From an uncultured Prevotella sp. (GTDB lineage Bacteria; Bacteroidota; Bacteroidia; Bacteroidales; Bacteroidaceae): 55,648 nucleotides of DNA. The stretch's first letter is position 1, and each line of letters begins with the position of its first letter. Location: positions 1 to 55,648 of the forward strand of contig CAMNPM010000011.1 in the NCBI GenBank assembly GCA_946548065.1, in the 5' to 3' direction. This document shows positions 33,635 through 41,750 of the stretch, one piece after another. Made by a program: the position numbers and the translations under genes. Under the pieces are notes generated by a model, which saw only the letters and a program-made list of their open reading frames with translations, was not told the origin of the DNA and made no database searches.

Positions 33635-34669
33635 ATGAAACCCATATTAGCCATCACCATGGGCGACCCTGCAGGCATTGGTCCTGAGATTACGGTCCGC
33701 GCCCTGAACAGAAAAGAGACCTACGAGAAGTGCCAGCCCATCGTCACGGGCGACGCTGCCATCATGCAACAGGCAGTAAGCCTGTTAGGTTACAACCTGA
33801 AGGTAAATGCCGTGCAAAGCGTCAAGGATGCCAAGTTTGAATATGGCACCATCGACGTCTTTGACCTGCAATGTGTCGACCTTGCCACCTTCGAGTTTGG
33901 CAAGGTGCAGGCACAATGTGGCAATGCTGCCTTCCAGTATATCAAGAAAGCCATCGAACTGGCAATGGCCGATGAGGTCGACGGTACCGTCACCGCTCCA
34001 TTAAACAAGGAGGCACTCAACCTGGCAGGCCACCACTTTGACGGACATACCGAGATCTATGCCACGTTTACCAACACCAAGAAATATGCCATGATGCTGG
34101 CCGACGAGAACATCCGCGTCATCCATGTCTCTACCCATGTGCCTTTGAGGAAGGCCTGCGACCTGGTGAAGAAAGCTCGTGTCATCGAGTGCGTGGAACT
34201 GATTGACGATGCTTGTCGGCAGTTCGGCATCGAGAAACCGCATATCGGAGTGGCGGGCCTGAACCCTCACTCCAGCGAGAATGGCATGTTCGGCTGGGAA
34301 GAGGCACAGGAAATCATCCCTGCCATCGAGGAACTGCAGCAGCGCGGCTTCAATGTCGATGGCCCAGTACCTCCCGACAGCGTCTTCGCCAAAGCCAAGT
34401 GCGGACAGTTCGATGGTGTCGTAGCCATGTATCACGACCAGGGCCACATCCCCTTGAAGGTCTGTGCCTTCAACTGGAACAAGGAGACGGGCAAGATGGA
34501 GTCGGCCTCAGGTGTCAACATCACCCTTGGCCTGCCTATTATCCGCGTATCGGTAGACCACGGAACAGCCTTCGACGTAGCCGGCAAGGGCATTGCCTCC
34601 GACTCGGCGATGACGCTTTCCATCGACTATGCCACACGCATGGCGATCTATAGGAAAAACAAGAAATAA
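33635..34669 (+). CDS. pdxA2: PdxA2-type 4-phospho-D-threonate/erythronate dehydrogenase
   Basis: The 344-residue protein is a full PdxA-family enzyme. TMGDPAGIGPEI opens it, and the metal-binding histidines are His168 (HVSTHVPL), His212 (LNPHSSENG) and His267 (MYHDQGHIPLK). PdxA itself makes vitamin B6. The PdxA2 subgroup, encoded beside DUF1537 kinases, oxidises and decarboxylates 4-phospho-D-threonate to dihydroxyacetone phosphate. The kinase gene follows after 3 bp, so PdxA2 is the better assignment. The start chosen is MKPILAIT; an in-phase frame upstream runs through the tandem repeat and into the dehydrogenase gene and is rejected. Confidence 0.85.
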   Translation: MKPILAITMGDPAGIGPEITVRALNRKETYEKCQPIVTGDAAIMQQAVSLLGYNLKVNAVQSVKDAKFEYGTIDVFDLQCVDLATFEFGKVQAQCGNAAFQYIKKAIELAMADEVDGTVTAPLNKEALNLAGHHFDGHTEIYATFTNTKKYAMMLADENIRVIHVSTHVPLRKACDLVKKARVIECVELIDDACRQFGIEKPHIGVAGLNPHSSENGMFGWEEAQEIIPAIEELQQRGFNVDGPVPPDSVFAKAKCGQFDGVVAMYHDQGHIPLKVCAFNWNKETGKMESASGVNITLGLPIIRVSVDHGTAFDVAGKGIASDSAMTLSIDYATRMAIYRKNKK

Positions 34670-34672
34670 GAA

Positions 34673-35800
34673 ATGGCTGGCATGATAGTCATTGCTGATG
34701 ATATCACTGGTGCTGCTGAGATTGCGGGCATAGCCCACAGTCTCGGCCAGCCCGTGCGTCTCTCCTGCTCCTGTGACAACTGGCGTTGCCACGAAGCCAC
34801 CAGCGGCACCACCGTCATTGCAACCGATACCCGCTCCATGACTGAGTCTCAAGCTGTCGCTGAGACCCTGAGGATTGCTGATACCATCATGCCGCTGACC
34901 GCTGCTGTCTTCAAGAAGACCGACTCCGCCCTGCGCGGACATGTAGTAGCAGAACTGGAGGCACTCATGCAGGCTACGGGTTACCGGCGGGCTGTCTATC
35001 TGCCTGCCAACCCGTCGAAAGGACGCATCATCCGCAACGGTACCTATTATATAATAAAGGAAAGAGGAGAGGGGAGAGAGCTGGTACCTATCCACGAAAC
35101 AGACTTCTCGTTCGACCCCGAGTTTCCTGCCACCACCTCCAAACTGCAGAAACGGTTTCCTGATGCAGCTTCAAAGAGCATCATCATGCCCGATGCCGAG
35201 AGCACGGACGACTTGTTCAGCATGGTCCGGCAATACGATGACGGGAAGACGCTCTTTGCTGGTGCGGCAGACCTGTTCTCTGAATACATGAAGACGAGTG
35301 GGGCGGTAGTCCGAGCTGGGCGGACTGGTAGTCCGAGCCGGGCGGACTGGGAGTCCGGGCCAGGCGGACTGGACGAGAGCACCCTTGTTCTCTGCGGCTC
35401 CACGCAAAGCAAGCCTCTCGATCTGGGCATCGCCATCGCCCCTATGCCTCGGGAAATCTACGACGGTTCCTGCAATCTGTCTTCATGGAATACGGAAGCC
35501 TATCGCCAGCAGCACAGTCTCATCCTCACCATTCCCCACACCCATCGCACGGGCAAGGAGGTGGCCGTCCACCTGCGCACCATGATGGCTCGGATGGCCA
35601 AGCAGCTGATTGACTATCGCCGCCCTGCCCATCTGGTCATCGAGGGAGGGGCAACCGCATGGGCTACGCTACAGTCGCTGGGGTGGACAGCGTTTGATAT
35701 AGTACGGCAGATAGCCCCCGGAGTGGTTCAGATGCGGGCCCATAATGGCACACTGGTGACGCTCAAGCCTGGCAGCTATCCCTGGGGAGGCCTGTTTTAG
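34673..35800 (+). CDS. dtnK: Four-carbon acid sugar kinase (DUF1537 family), proposed D-threonate kinase
   Basis: The 375-residue protein opens with IVIADDITGAAEIAGI, the hallmark of the DUF1537 kinases. KKTDSALRGH and VYLPANPSKGRI follow, and it ends with the nucleotide-site region VIEGGATAW...TLVTLKPGSYPWGG. Family members phosphorylate D-threonate, L-threonate or D-erythronate at C4. Position directly after PdxA2 suggests D-threonate. Residues about 212-233 are encoded by three 22-bp repeats (35307-35372) that look like an in-frame insertion between the N- and C-terminal domains. The protein is slightly shorter than the usual 400-430 residues. It is the last gene of the operon. Confidence 0.85.
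   Translation: MAGMIVIADDITGAAEIAGIAHSLGQPVRLSCSCDNWRCHEATSGTTVIATDTRSMTESQAVAETLRIADTIMPLTAAVFKKTDSALRGHVVAELEALMQATGYRRAVYLPANPSKGRIIRNGTYYIIKERGEGRELVPIHETDFSFDPEFPATTSKLQKRFPDAASKSIIMPDAESTDDLFSMVRQYDDGKTLFAGAADLFSEYMKTSGAVVRAGRTGSPSRADWESGPGGLDESTLVLCGSTQSKPLDLGIAIAPMPREIYDGSCNLSSWNTEAYRQQHSLILTIPHTHRTGKEVAVHLRTMMARMAKQLIDYRRPAHLVIEGGATAWATLQSLGWTAFDIVRQIAPGVVQMRAHNGTLVTLKPGSYPWGGLF
35307..35372. repeat. Three 22-bp palindromic repeats inside the DUF1537 kinase gene
   Basis: Units run 35307-35328, 35329-35350 and 35351-35372. Perfect dyads CGGACT-GGT-AGTCCG (35321-35335) and CGGACT-GGG-AGTCCG (35343-35357) are 22 bp apart. The total of 66 bp keeps the frame and adds about 22 residues. 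Confidence 0.8.
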
Positions 35801-35843
35801 CGTCCCCATTCAATACGATTTCTTGAACCCTAAAACCATCTGG

Positions 35844-35860
35844 CACGAAACCAATTCGTG
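35844..35860. terminator. Possible bidirectional hairpin between convergent genes
   Basis: CACGAA and TTCGTG form a 6-bp stem with a 5-base loop between the kinase and the outer-membrane gene. There is no T-run, so it is a weak candidate. Confidence 0.35.
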
Positions 35861-35861
35861 G

Positions 35862-36497
35862 TTAGAGGGCAAACTGGTAGCCAAAGGTTAGCCAGAACGA
35901 CCCCGTCCGCCAACTCCGCTCAATCTCGTCAACGTTGCACAGGTTTGCTGCACCAATATTGTAGCGAAAGTCGGCCGTGAACGCCTTGTAAGTATAGCTT
36001 ATGCCGGCAGGAATAGAGACATTCACACGCTTATAGTTGCTGGTAGTCGTATTCGTTGCATTGCCGTCATGTAGCTTGGCAGACATCAGATAGCCCAGTT
36101 GCACCCCCGCCTTCAGCGCCAGTCCCGGCAGCAGGTTGGGCTCGATATAGAAGTTCAGCAGGATAGGCACACTGATAAAATGCAGCGTCTCCGACTGTTC
36201 GCCCACCTCAGGCAACTTGCCATAGGTATAACCCTCATTCGAATAGAACACGCCCGCTGATACTGCTACCTGCTGCCAAGCCTGATACTCAGCCTCAGCA
36301 CCAGCAGTCAGTCCGAACCTGTACTTTGCCTTGTACGTTGCCTGGCTGTTGCCCCCCTCGTAGATGACTTCCTGACCAGACAGCTTCGACAGGTTGACAC
36401 CTACTTTAGGCGTCACCGTCCATTTGCCTATTTCCTGTTGTGCAAAGACACCAATGGCGATAGCCGCCAGCATCGCAGACATAAAAAATCTCTTCAT
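35862..36497 (-). CDS. Outer-membrane beta-barrel protein (porin-like, OMP_b-brl family)
   Basis: The 211-residue protein has a signal peptide (residues 1-19, ending VFAQ). About eight amphipathic strands follow, beginning with WTVTPKVGVNLSKLSG, continuing through FGLTAGAEAEYQAW and ALKAGVQLGYLMSAK, and ending with an aromatic-rich final strand TGSFWLTFGYQFAL. This is the small eight-stranded barrel type common in Bacteroidales, often annotated PorT-like or outer membrane beta-barrel. No function can be assigned. It lies 61 bp downstream of kdgK on the same strand; no TAnnTTTG box was found in the gap, so it may share that transcript. Confidence 0.75.
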   Translation of the reverse strand: MKRFFMSAMLAAIAIGVFAQQEIGKWTVTPKVGVNLSKLSGQEVIYEGGNSQATYKAKYRFGLTAGAEAEYQAWQQVAVSAGVFYSNEGYTYGKLPEVGEQSETLHFISVPILLNFYIEPNLLPGLALKAGVQLGYLMSAKLHDGNATNTTTSNYKRVNVSIPAGISYTYKAFTADFRYNIGAANLCNVDEIERSWRTGSFWLTFGYQFAL

Positions 36498-36558
36498 ACG
36501 TTTCCTTCTTTTTCTTGAAGAAACGCAGAAGAGAGTTTTTTATTGCCTTATCTACAAG

Positions 36559-37617
36559 CTATTCGATGGTCTTATAGAGCGTTGAGGCGTTATATCGATG
36601 CTGCAGCACGTCTAAGATTTCTTCTTCGGTAGAGAGGTTAAAGTCACCAGGGATGGTGTTCTTCAGCGATGCCGCAGCCAGCGAGTATTCCAGCTGTAGC
36701 TGGCGATTGCTGGGAAAGAGATTGATGGCATGCAGGAAGCCTCCCATGAAGGCATCGCCCACACCCACGGGGTCTACCACATCGGGAATATCCACGATAG
36801 GAGCCTCCAGCAGCTTGCCGTCCGTCCATAGCAGTGCCGTCAGCGTATGGTGCTGCGAGGTGACGATGTTGCGCATACCCATCAGCCACTGCTTGCAGCG
36901 AGGGTACTGGGCATGCAGTTCGTCGAACCACTCGCGATATTCCGGAATCTGCATCTTGAAGTTCGAGTCGGTAGCCGTAAACGGGGGCTGCGGATGCTCA
37001 GAAATCCACTCGAACTCAATGGCATCGCCAAACATCATATCGCATCGCGACAGCATGCGCTGGAGCGTCTTGCGCGGATTGGCTCCATAGCGCCACAGGT
37101 TCTTACGGTAGTTGATGTCGAAGCTGATGGTGATGCCCATCTCCTCGGCAATGTCGAGGGCCTCGAAGGTGGCATCGGCTGCCTGTTGCGAGATGGCTGC
37201 CGTGATGCCCGACACCTGGAAGATGTCAGCACCCTTGAGTATCTCGCGCCAAGGTATCATGCCTGGTTCCAGCTCATAGTAGGCAGAGCCTTGGCGGTCG
37301 TACACCACCTTGGCAGCCCGCATGCCGGCAGCAGGTTCGAAGTAGTAGGTGCCGATGCGCTGTCCGCCCCATATCACCTGACTTACGTCGACACCCAGCT
37401 GTGCCAGGTTCTGTGCTCCGGCGTGTCCTACTGGCGTGTCGGGCAGACGTGTGATATAAGCTACATCTTCATTCTGTGCAGCCAGCGATACAGCCACATT
37501 AGCCTCGCTGCCACCATACTTGCTGGTGAACATGTCACCCTGCGTCAGTCGCAGATGACCGGGCTTGGAAAATCGGAGCAGCAACTCTCCGAAGGTTACA
37601 ATACGTTGTCTTTTCAT
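36559..37617 (-). CDS. kdgK: 2-keto-3-deoxygluconate kinase (PfkB family)
   Basis: The 352-residue protein is a PfkB sugar kinase. It has RIVTFGELLLRFSKPG at the N-terminus, KYGGSEANVAVSLA (substrate side), ISFDINYRKNLW, and the catalytic VDPVGVGDAFMGGFLHA, where the last Asp is the base. These together match the Bacteroidales KdgK type that phosphorylates 2-keto-3-deoxygluconate from pectin or alginate breakdown. That fits the PL1 lyase in the same window. The start MKRQRIV is preferred to an upstream ATG because the intervening DNA is a purine-rich repeat. It follows rnr by 49 bp; no KDPG aldolase is adjacent. Confidence 0.8.
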   Translation of the reverse strand: MKRQRIVTFGELLLRFSKPGHLRLTQGDMFTSKYGGSEANVAVSLAAQNEDVAYITRLPDTPVGHAGAQNLAQLGVDVSQVIWGGQRIGTYYFEPAAGMRAAKVVYDRQGSAYYELEPGMIPWREILKGADIFQVSGITAAISQQAADATFEALDIAEEMGITISFDINYRKNLWRYGANPRKTLQRMLSRCDMMFGDAIEFEWISEHPQPPFTATDSNFKMQIPEYREWFDELHAQYPRCKQWLMGMRNIVTSQHHTLTALLWTDGKLLEAPIVDIPDVVDPVGVGDAFMGGFLHAINLFPSNRQLQLEYSLAAASLKNTIPGDFNLSTEEEILDVLQHRYNASTLYKTIE

Positions 37618-37666
37618 ATCAGTTCTTGTGTATAATTTTTCATCTCTCATCTTTCATTCTCGTCTC

Positions 37667-39844
37667 TCATTCCGCCAGGGCGAAGTCGAGCTGTCGCTTC
37701 TCCAGATTGGCACGCGCTACCTTGATGCGTATGGGGTCGCCCAACTGGTACTTATGATGGTGGCGACGACCAACGAGACAGTAGTTCTTCTCGTCGAAGT
37801 CGTAGTAGTCGTCATCCAGGTCGCGCATGGGTACCATACCCTCACAATGGTTGTCGTCTATCTCGCAGTAGATGCCATACGACTGTATGCCGGAGATATG
37901 GGCATCGTACTCCTCGCCTACCTTGTCGGCCATGAATTCCACCATCTTGTATTTGATGGAGTCGCGTTCAGCCTGCTGGGCCACCTGCTCCATATCCGAG
38001 CAATGTTCGCACAGCTCCTCATACTTCTCCTGATTGGCTGAGCGGGCCCCGTCCTGATACTTGGTCAGCAGTCGGTGGACCATCGTGTCTGGGTATCGCC
38101 GGATGGGCGAGGTGAAGTGGGTGTAGTAGTCGAATGCCAACCCGTAGTGTCCGATGTTGTGGGTCGAGTACTTGGCTTTCATCATGGCGCGCAGGGCAAC
38201 GGTCTCTATCAGCTTCTGCTCGCGCTTGCCCTGACAACCATCCATCAGCGCATTGAGCGACTTGGAGATGGCCCCCTTCGTACCTGCCGTCTTCAGCTTA
38301 TAGCCAAACTTGACCACAAACTCGCGCAGGGTCTCCAGCTTGGTGGGGTCGGGCTGGTCGTGTACACGATAGGGCAGCGTCTTGGCTTTGGTGCCTTTCT
38401 TCACCTTGCCGATGCTCTCGGCTACCGTACGGTTGGCCAGCAGCATGAACTCCTCGATAAGCTGGGTGGCATCGTTCGACTTCTTGAAATAGGCGCGCAC
38501 GGGTTTGCCCGTCTCGTCGATGTCGAAGTGCAGCTCCTCGCGGTCGAACTTCACTGCACCGCCCTTGAATCTCCGTTCGCGCAGGTGCTTGGCCAGCCGG
38601 TCCAGTGTGCGCAGCTCGGCAGCGTAGGGATCATTACTCATTTCTCCTTTCTCATTACTCATTTCCAGAATGGACTGCACCTCCTCGTACGCGTACCTTC
38701 TATTACTCTTGATGACGGTATGCGCAATATGGTAGTCCTTCACATTGGCCTCGTTGTCTAAAGTGAAGATGACACTGTAGCACAGCTTCTCCTCATCGGG
38801 CCGCAGGGAGCAGATGAAGTTGCAGAGCCTTTCGGGCAGCATCGGGATGGTGCGGTCTACCAGATAGACACTGGTGGCCCGCTTCACCGCCTCCTTATCT
38901 ATCACGGAGCCTTCTTTCACATAGTGGCTCACATCGGCAATATGCACGCCCACCTCATATAATTTACTATTTTGCGATTTACCATTCACGATTGGGCGGA
39001 TGCTCAATGCGTCATCAAAGTCTTTCGCATCCTTGGGGTCGATGGTGCAGGTGAACACGTCGCGGAAGTCCTCGCGGCGGGCTATTTCCTCTGGCGTGAT
39101 GCCCGGGTCTATCTTCTCGGCAGCCTCCTCCACATGCTTCGGATACTTGTAGGGCAGCCCGTATTGGGCCAGGATGGCATGCATCTCCACATTGTTGTCG
39201 CCCTCCTTGCCCAGCACGTCTATCACCTCGCCTACTATATTCTTCGAGTCCTTCGACGGCCATTGGGTGATGCGCACCACCGCTTTCTCACCGTCCTTGC
39301 CGCCCTTCAGCTTCTTCTTGGGTATCAGGATGTCGTGTACGAAGATGTTGCCCTCGGTGACGAGGAAGGCAAAGTCTTTCTCCACCTTCAGCTTACCCAC
39401 GGCCTGGTCTACCTTGTGCGACAGGATCTCAACCACCATCGCCTCCTTGATGTGCCGCTCCCTGCGAGCCATCATCGCCACACGCACACGGTCGCCGTTC
39501 ATGGCAAACAGCGAGTTGCGCTCGCTGACGAAGATAGGCTTGCCGCCATCGTCGGGCTGGAACGAGTTCTTGCCGTTGGCCTTGCGGATAAACGTACCCT
39601 CCTGCACCTGGTTCTTCAGGTTCAGACGGTAGGAATTGTCCGATGTCTTGGTCAGATAGTCGTCCCAAGCCATCTCGTCCATCGTTTCTACTGCCAGCAT
39701 CTTGGCCGGATGAGTCGACAGTTTCAGCTTCTTGAAGATGTCCTTGAACGAGAACGTCTCATTAGGATTCTGCTGGAACAGCGTCTGCAGCAGCTCGGCC
39801 AGCATCTTCTTATTCAACCGTTTTCCACTCTTGTGCTTGCTCAT
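37667..39844 (-). CDS. rnr: Ribonuclease R family exoribonuclease
   Basis: The 725-residue protein has an N-terminal helix-turn-helix (about 1-70), cold-shock domains (about 75-225), the RNB catalytic domain (about 255-590: TIDPKDAKDFDDALSI with the metal-binding aspartates, VGVHIADVSHYV, RTIPMLPERL) and a C-terminal S1 domain. It degrades structured RNA 3' to 5'. Two in-frame inserts, NGKSQNSKLYE and EMSNEKGEMSN, look like intergenic repeat DNA that has been translated. The second contains a 13-bp direct repeat (38631 and 38652). The start at MSKHKSG is set by the promoter at 39872-39879. Confidence 0.9.
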   Translation of the reverse strand: MSKHKSGKRLNKKMLAELLQTLFQQNPNETFSFKDIFKKLKLSTHPAKMLAVETMDEMAWDDYLTKTSDNSYRLNLKNQVQEGTFIRKANGKNSFQPDDGGKPIFVSERNSLFAMNGDRVRVAMMARRERHIKEAMVVEILSHKVDQAVGKLKVEKDFAFLVTEGNIFVHDILIPKKKLKGGKDGEKAVVRITQWPSKDSKNIVGEVIDVLGKEGDNNVEMHAILAQYGLPYKYPKHVEEAAEKIDPGITPEEIARREDFRDVFTCTIDPKDAKDFDDALSIRPIVNGKSQNSKLYEVGVHIADVSHYVKEGSVIDKEAVKRATSVYLVDRTIPMLPERLCNFICSLRPDEEKLCYSVIFTLDNEANVKDYHIAHTVIKSNRRYAYEEVQSILEMSNEKGEMSNDPYAAELRTLDRLAKHLRERRFKGGAVKFDREELHFDIDETGKPVRAYFKKSNDATQLIEEFMLLANRTVAESIGKVKKGTKAKTLPYRVHDQPDPTKLETLREFVVKFGYKLKTAGTKGAISKSLNALMDGCQGKREQKLIETVALRAMMKAKYSTHNIGHYGLAFDYYTHFTSPIRRYPDTMVHRLLTKYQDGARSANQEKYEELCEHCSDMEQVAQQAERDSIKYKMVEFMADKVGEEYDAHISGIQSYGIYCEIDDNHCEGMVPMRDLDDDYYDFDEKNYCLVGRRHHHKYQLGDPIRIKVARANLEKRQLDFALAE

Positions 39845-39871
39845 AACCTTGCATTTTTTAGTTTCTACGGG

Positions 39872-39879
39872 CAAAGGTA
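39872..39879 (-). promoter_or_regulatory. -7 promoter element TACCTTTG (reverse), rnr
   Basis: Exact reverse box 28 bp upstream of the chosen rnr start. It excludes the longer frame beginning at 39901. Confidence 0.75.
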
Positions 39880-39923
39880 CGAAAAAAATGATAATTCGCA
39901 ATTGATAATTGATAATTATTTTC

Positions 39924-39931
39924 TACCTTTG
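39924..39931 (+). promoter_or_regulatory. -7 promoter element TACCTTTG next to start codon
   Basis: Exact box with only five bases before the ATG at 39937; the message is probably leaderless. Confidence 0.7.
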
Positions 39932-39936
39932 CAGGC

Positions 39937-41268
39937 ATGGAGCAACTTTTGCATTACTGCTGGAAGCACAAGATGTGGCCTGCAACAGGGTTGGAGACCA
40001 CCGACGGCCGTCAGGTTGAGGTGCTCGACCCAGGCCTGCACAACCGCAATGCCGGTCCTGACTTCTTCAACGCGAAAGTGAAGATTGGCGGCACGCTGTG
40101 GGTGGGCAACGTCGAGATTCACGACCGCTCGTCGCATTGGTACCAGCATGGTCACGACCACGATGCCAACTACGACAACGTAGTGTTGCATGTAGTGGGC
40201 GATGCCGACCGTGAGGTGCAGACCTCACGGGGCGATTTCGTCCCACAAGTGGTGATGGCCGTTCCCACTACGGTTCAGGAGAACTACGAGGAACTACTGC
40301 GCACCGACTCCTATCCCCCCTGCTATAAGATTATCCCCAGTCTGACGCGGCTCACCGTCCATTCCTGGATGGCAGCCCTGCAGACCGAGCGGCTGGAACA
40401 AAAGACCATTGCCATCCAGCAGCGCGCCCAGCAGGCCAACGGCTCGTGGGAGGATGCCTACTTCACGACGCTGGCCCGTAACTACGGCTTCGGCATCAAT
40501 GGCGACGCCTTCGAGGAGTGGGCCCGACATATTCCCCTGCAGGCTGTGGGCAAGCATCGCGACGACCTCTTCCAGATTGAGGCCATCTTCCTGGGACAGG
40601 CAGGACTGCTGCAGCTGGAGGCCATCCCTGAGCGCTATCAGAAAGACGCGCTGAACGAGGGCTACTTCGCCCGACTGCGCAACGAATACCTGTATCTGGC
40701 ACATAAGTTCTCGCTGCAGCCTATGGACTACAAGCGCTGGCGATTCCTGCGACTGCGACCCCAGAACTTCCCACACATCCGCATCGCACAGCTGGCCAAC
40801 CTCTATTATCAGCGCAAGGCCGGTCTCTCGCAGCTTATCGACTGTACCGATATGGTGAGCCTCAGCCAGCGGTTGCAGACCCAGGTGACTCCCTACTGGG
40901 AGACCCACTACACCTTCGGTTCTGAGAGTATTCGCAACGCCAAGCACCTGTCGCCCTTCAGCATCAACTTGCTCATCATCAACACCTGCATCCCCATGCT
41001 CTTTGCCTACGGACGGCATACGGTCCGCGAGGAGTTGTGCGACAGGGCTTTCGACTTCCTCGAACAGCTGAAGGCCGAGCAGAACCACATCATCCGCATG
41101 TGGCAGGAGTGCGGACTGGAGGTCAAGACAGCAGGCGACTCGCAAGCCCTCATCCAGCTGAAGAAGGAATACTGCGACAAGAAAGACTGTCTGCGCTGCC
41201 GCATCGGATATGAGTACCTGAAGCGCCAGCAGCCTCCTATCCCCAATCACCCCCCAAAACCCCACTAA
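39937..41268 (+). CDS. DUF2851 family protein
   Basis: The 443-residue cytoplasmic protein matches DUF2851, a Bacteroidetes family of unknown function. Seen are LLHYCWKHKMWP at the start, VLDPGLHNRNAGPDFFNAKVKIGG, then WVGNVEIHDRSSHWYQHGHDHDANYDNVVLHVV, a nuclease-like pattern of conserved Asp, Glu and His. A cysteine cluster CDKKDCLRCRIGYEYL closes it. The metal-like residues suggest a hydrolase or nuclease, which is inference. The last dozen codons run into a cytosine-rich tract (about 41235-41295) that continues past the stop. The start is fixed by the adjacent promoter. Confidence 0.85.
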   Translation: MEQLLHYCWKHKMWPATGLETTDGRQVEVLDPGLHNRNAGPDFFNAKVKIGGTLWVGNVEIHDRSSHWYQHGHDHDANYDNVVLHVVGDADREVQTSRGDFVPQVVMAVPTTVQENYEELLRTDSYPPCYKIIPSLTRLTVHSWMAALQTERLEQKTIAIQQRAQQANGSWEDAYFTTLARNYGFGINGDAFEEWARHIPLQAVGKHRDDLFQIEAIFLGQAGLLQLEAIPERYQKDALNEGYFARLRNEYLYLAHKFSLQPMDYKRWRFLRLRPQNFPHIRIAQLANLYYQRKAGLSQLIDCTDMVSLSQRLQTQVTPYWETHYTFGSESIRNAKHLSPFSINLLIINTCIPMLFAYGRHTVREELCDRAFDFLEQLKAEQNHIIRMWQECGLEVKTAGDSQALIQLKKEYCDKKDCLRCRIGYEYLKRQQPPIPNHPPKPH

Positions 41269-41310
41269 CGCCCACATCACCCACAACCCCCCACTAAAAA
41301 GAATATCAGA

Positions 41311-41721
41311 ATGAGAAAATACGTTTTTGAATGCCGCATGGAAGTGCGCGACTATGAGTGTGACATTGAAGGCATTGTGAACAATGCCAACTATCTGCAT
41401 TATACGGAACATACCCGCCACCTGTTCCTCAAGCAATGCGGCCTGAGCTTTGCAGAGATGCACTCACGGGGTATTGATGCCGTTGTGGCACGTATGGAAC
41501 TGCAGTACAAAGCCCCTCTGCGCTGCGACGACGAGTTCATCTCGCGCCTGTGGCTGGAGAAGGACAGCTTCAAGTATATCTTCCATCAGGACATCTATCG
41601 TGCTTCCGACGAGGCTATCTGCTTCAAGGGAAAAATCATGCTGGTCTGTCTCGTCGACGGACACCTGGGACAATGCGATGAGTACGACCGCGCCTTCGCC
41701 CCCTACCTGCAACCCCGCTGA
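41311..41721 (+). CDS. YbgC-type acyl-CoA thioesterase (hotdog fold)
   Basis: The 136-residue protein has the 4-hydroxybenzoyl-CoA thioesterase/YbgC pattern: MEVRDYECDIEGIVNNANYLHYTEHTR, with the catalytic acidic residue replacing the usual Asp-x-x-G-x-V-x-x-x-x-Y context. A long central helix and strands VVARMELQYKAPLRCDDEF and CFKGKIMLVCLVD follow. The substrate is probably a short or aromatic acyl-CoA. It follows the DUF2851 gene by 42 bp, likely in the same transcript, and is convergent with the kinase-like gene. Confidence 0.85.
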   Translation: MRKYVFECRMEVRDYECDIEGIVNNANYLHYTEHTRHLFLKQCGLSFAEMHSRGIDAVVARMELQYKAPLRCDDEFISRLWLEKDSFKYIFHQDIYRASDEAICFKGKIMLVCLVDGHLGQCDEYDRAFAPYLQPR

Positions 41722-41750
41722 CTTTTTGTTTTCTGTCCTATGTAGCAGGA

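Noticed and set aside
33635..34669. Vitamin B6 gene pdxA
   Set aside because: Adjacent DUF1537 kinase marks the PdxA2 catabolic subgroup; no other B6 gene is nearby.
39845..39901. Earlier start for RNase R
   Set aside because: It lies across and upstream of the promoter at 39872-39879.
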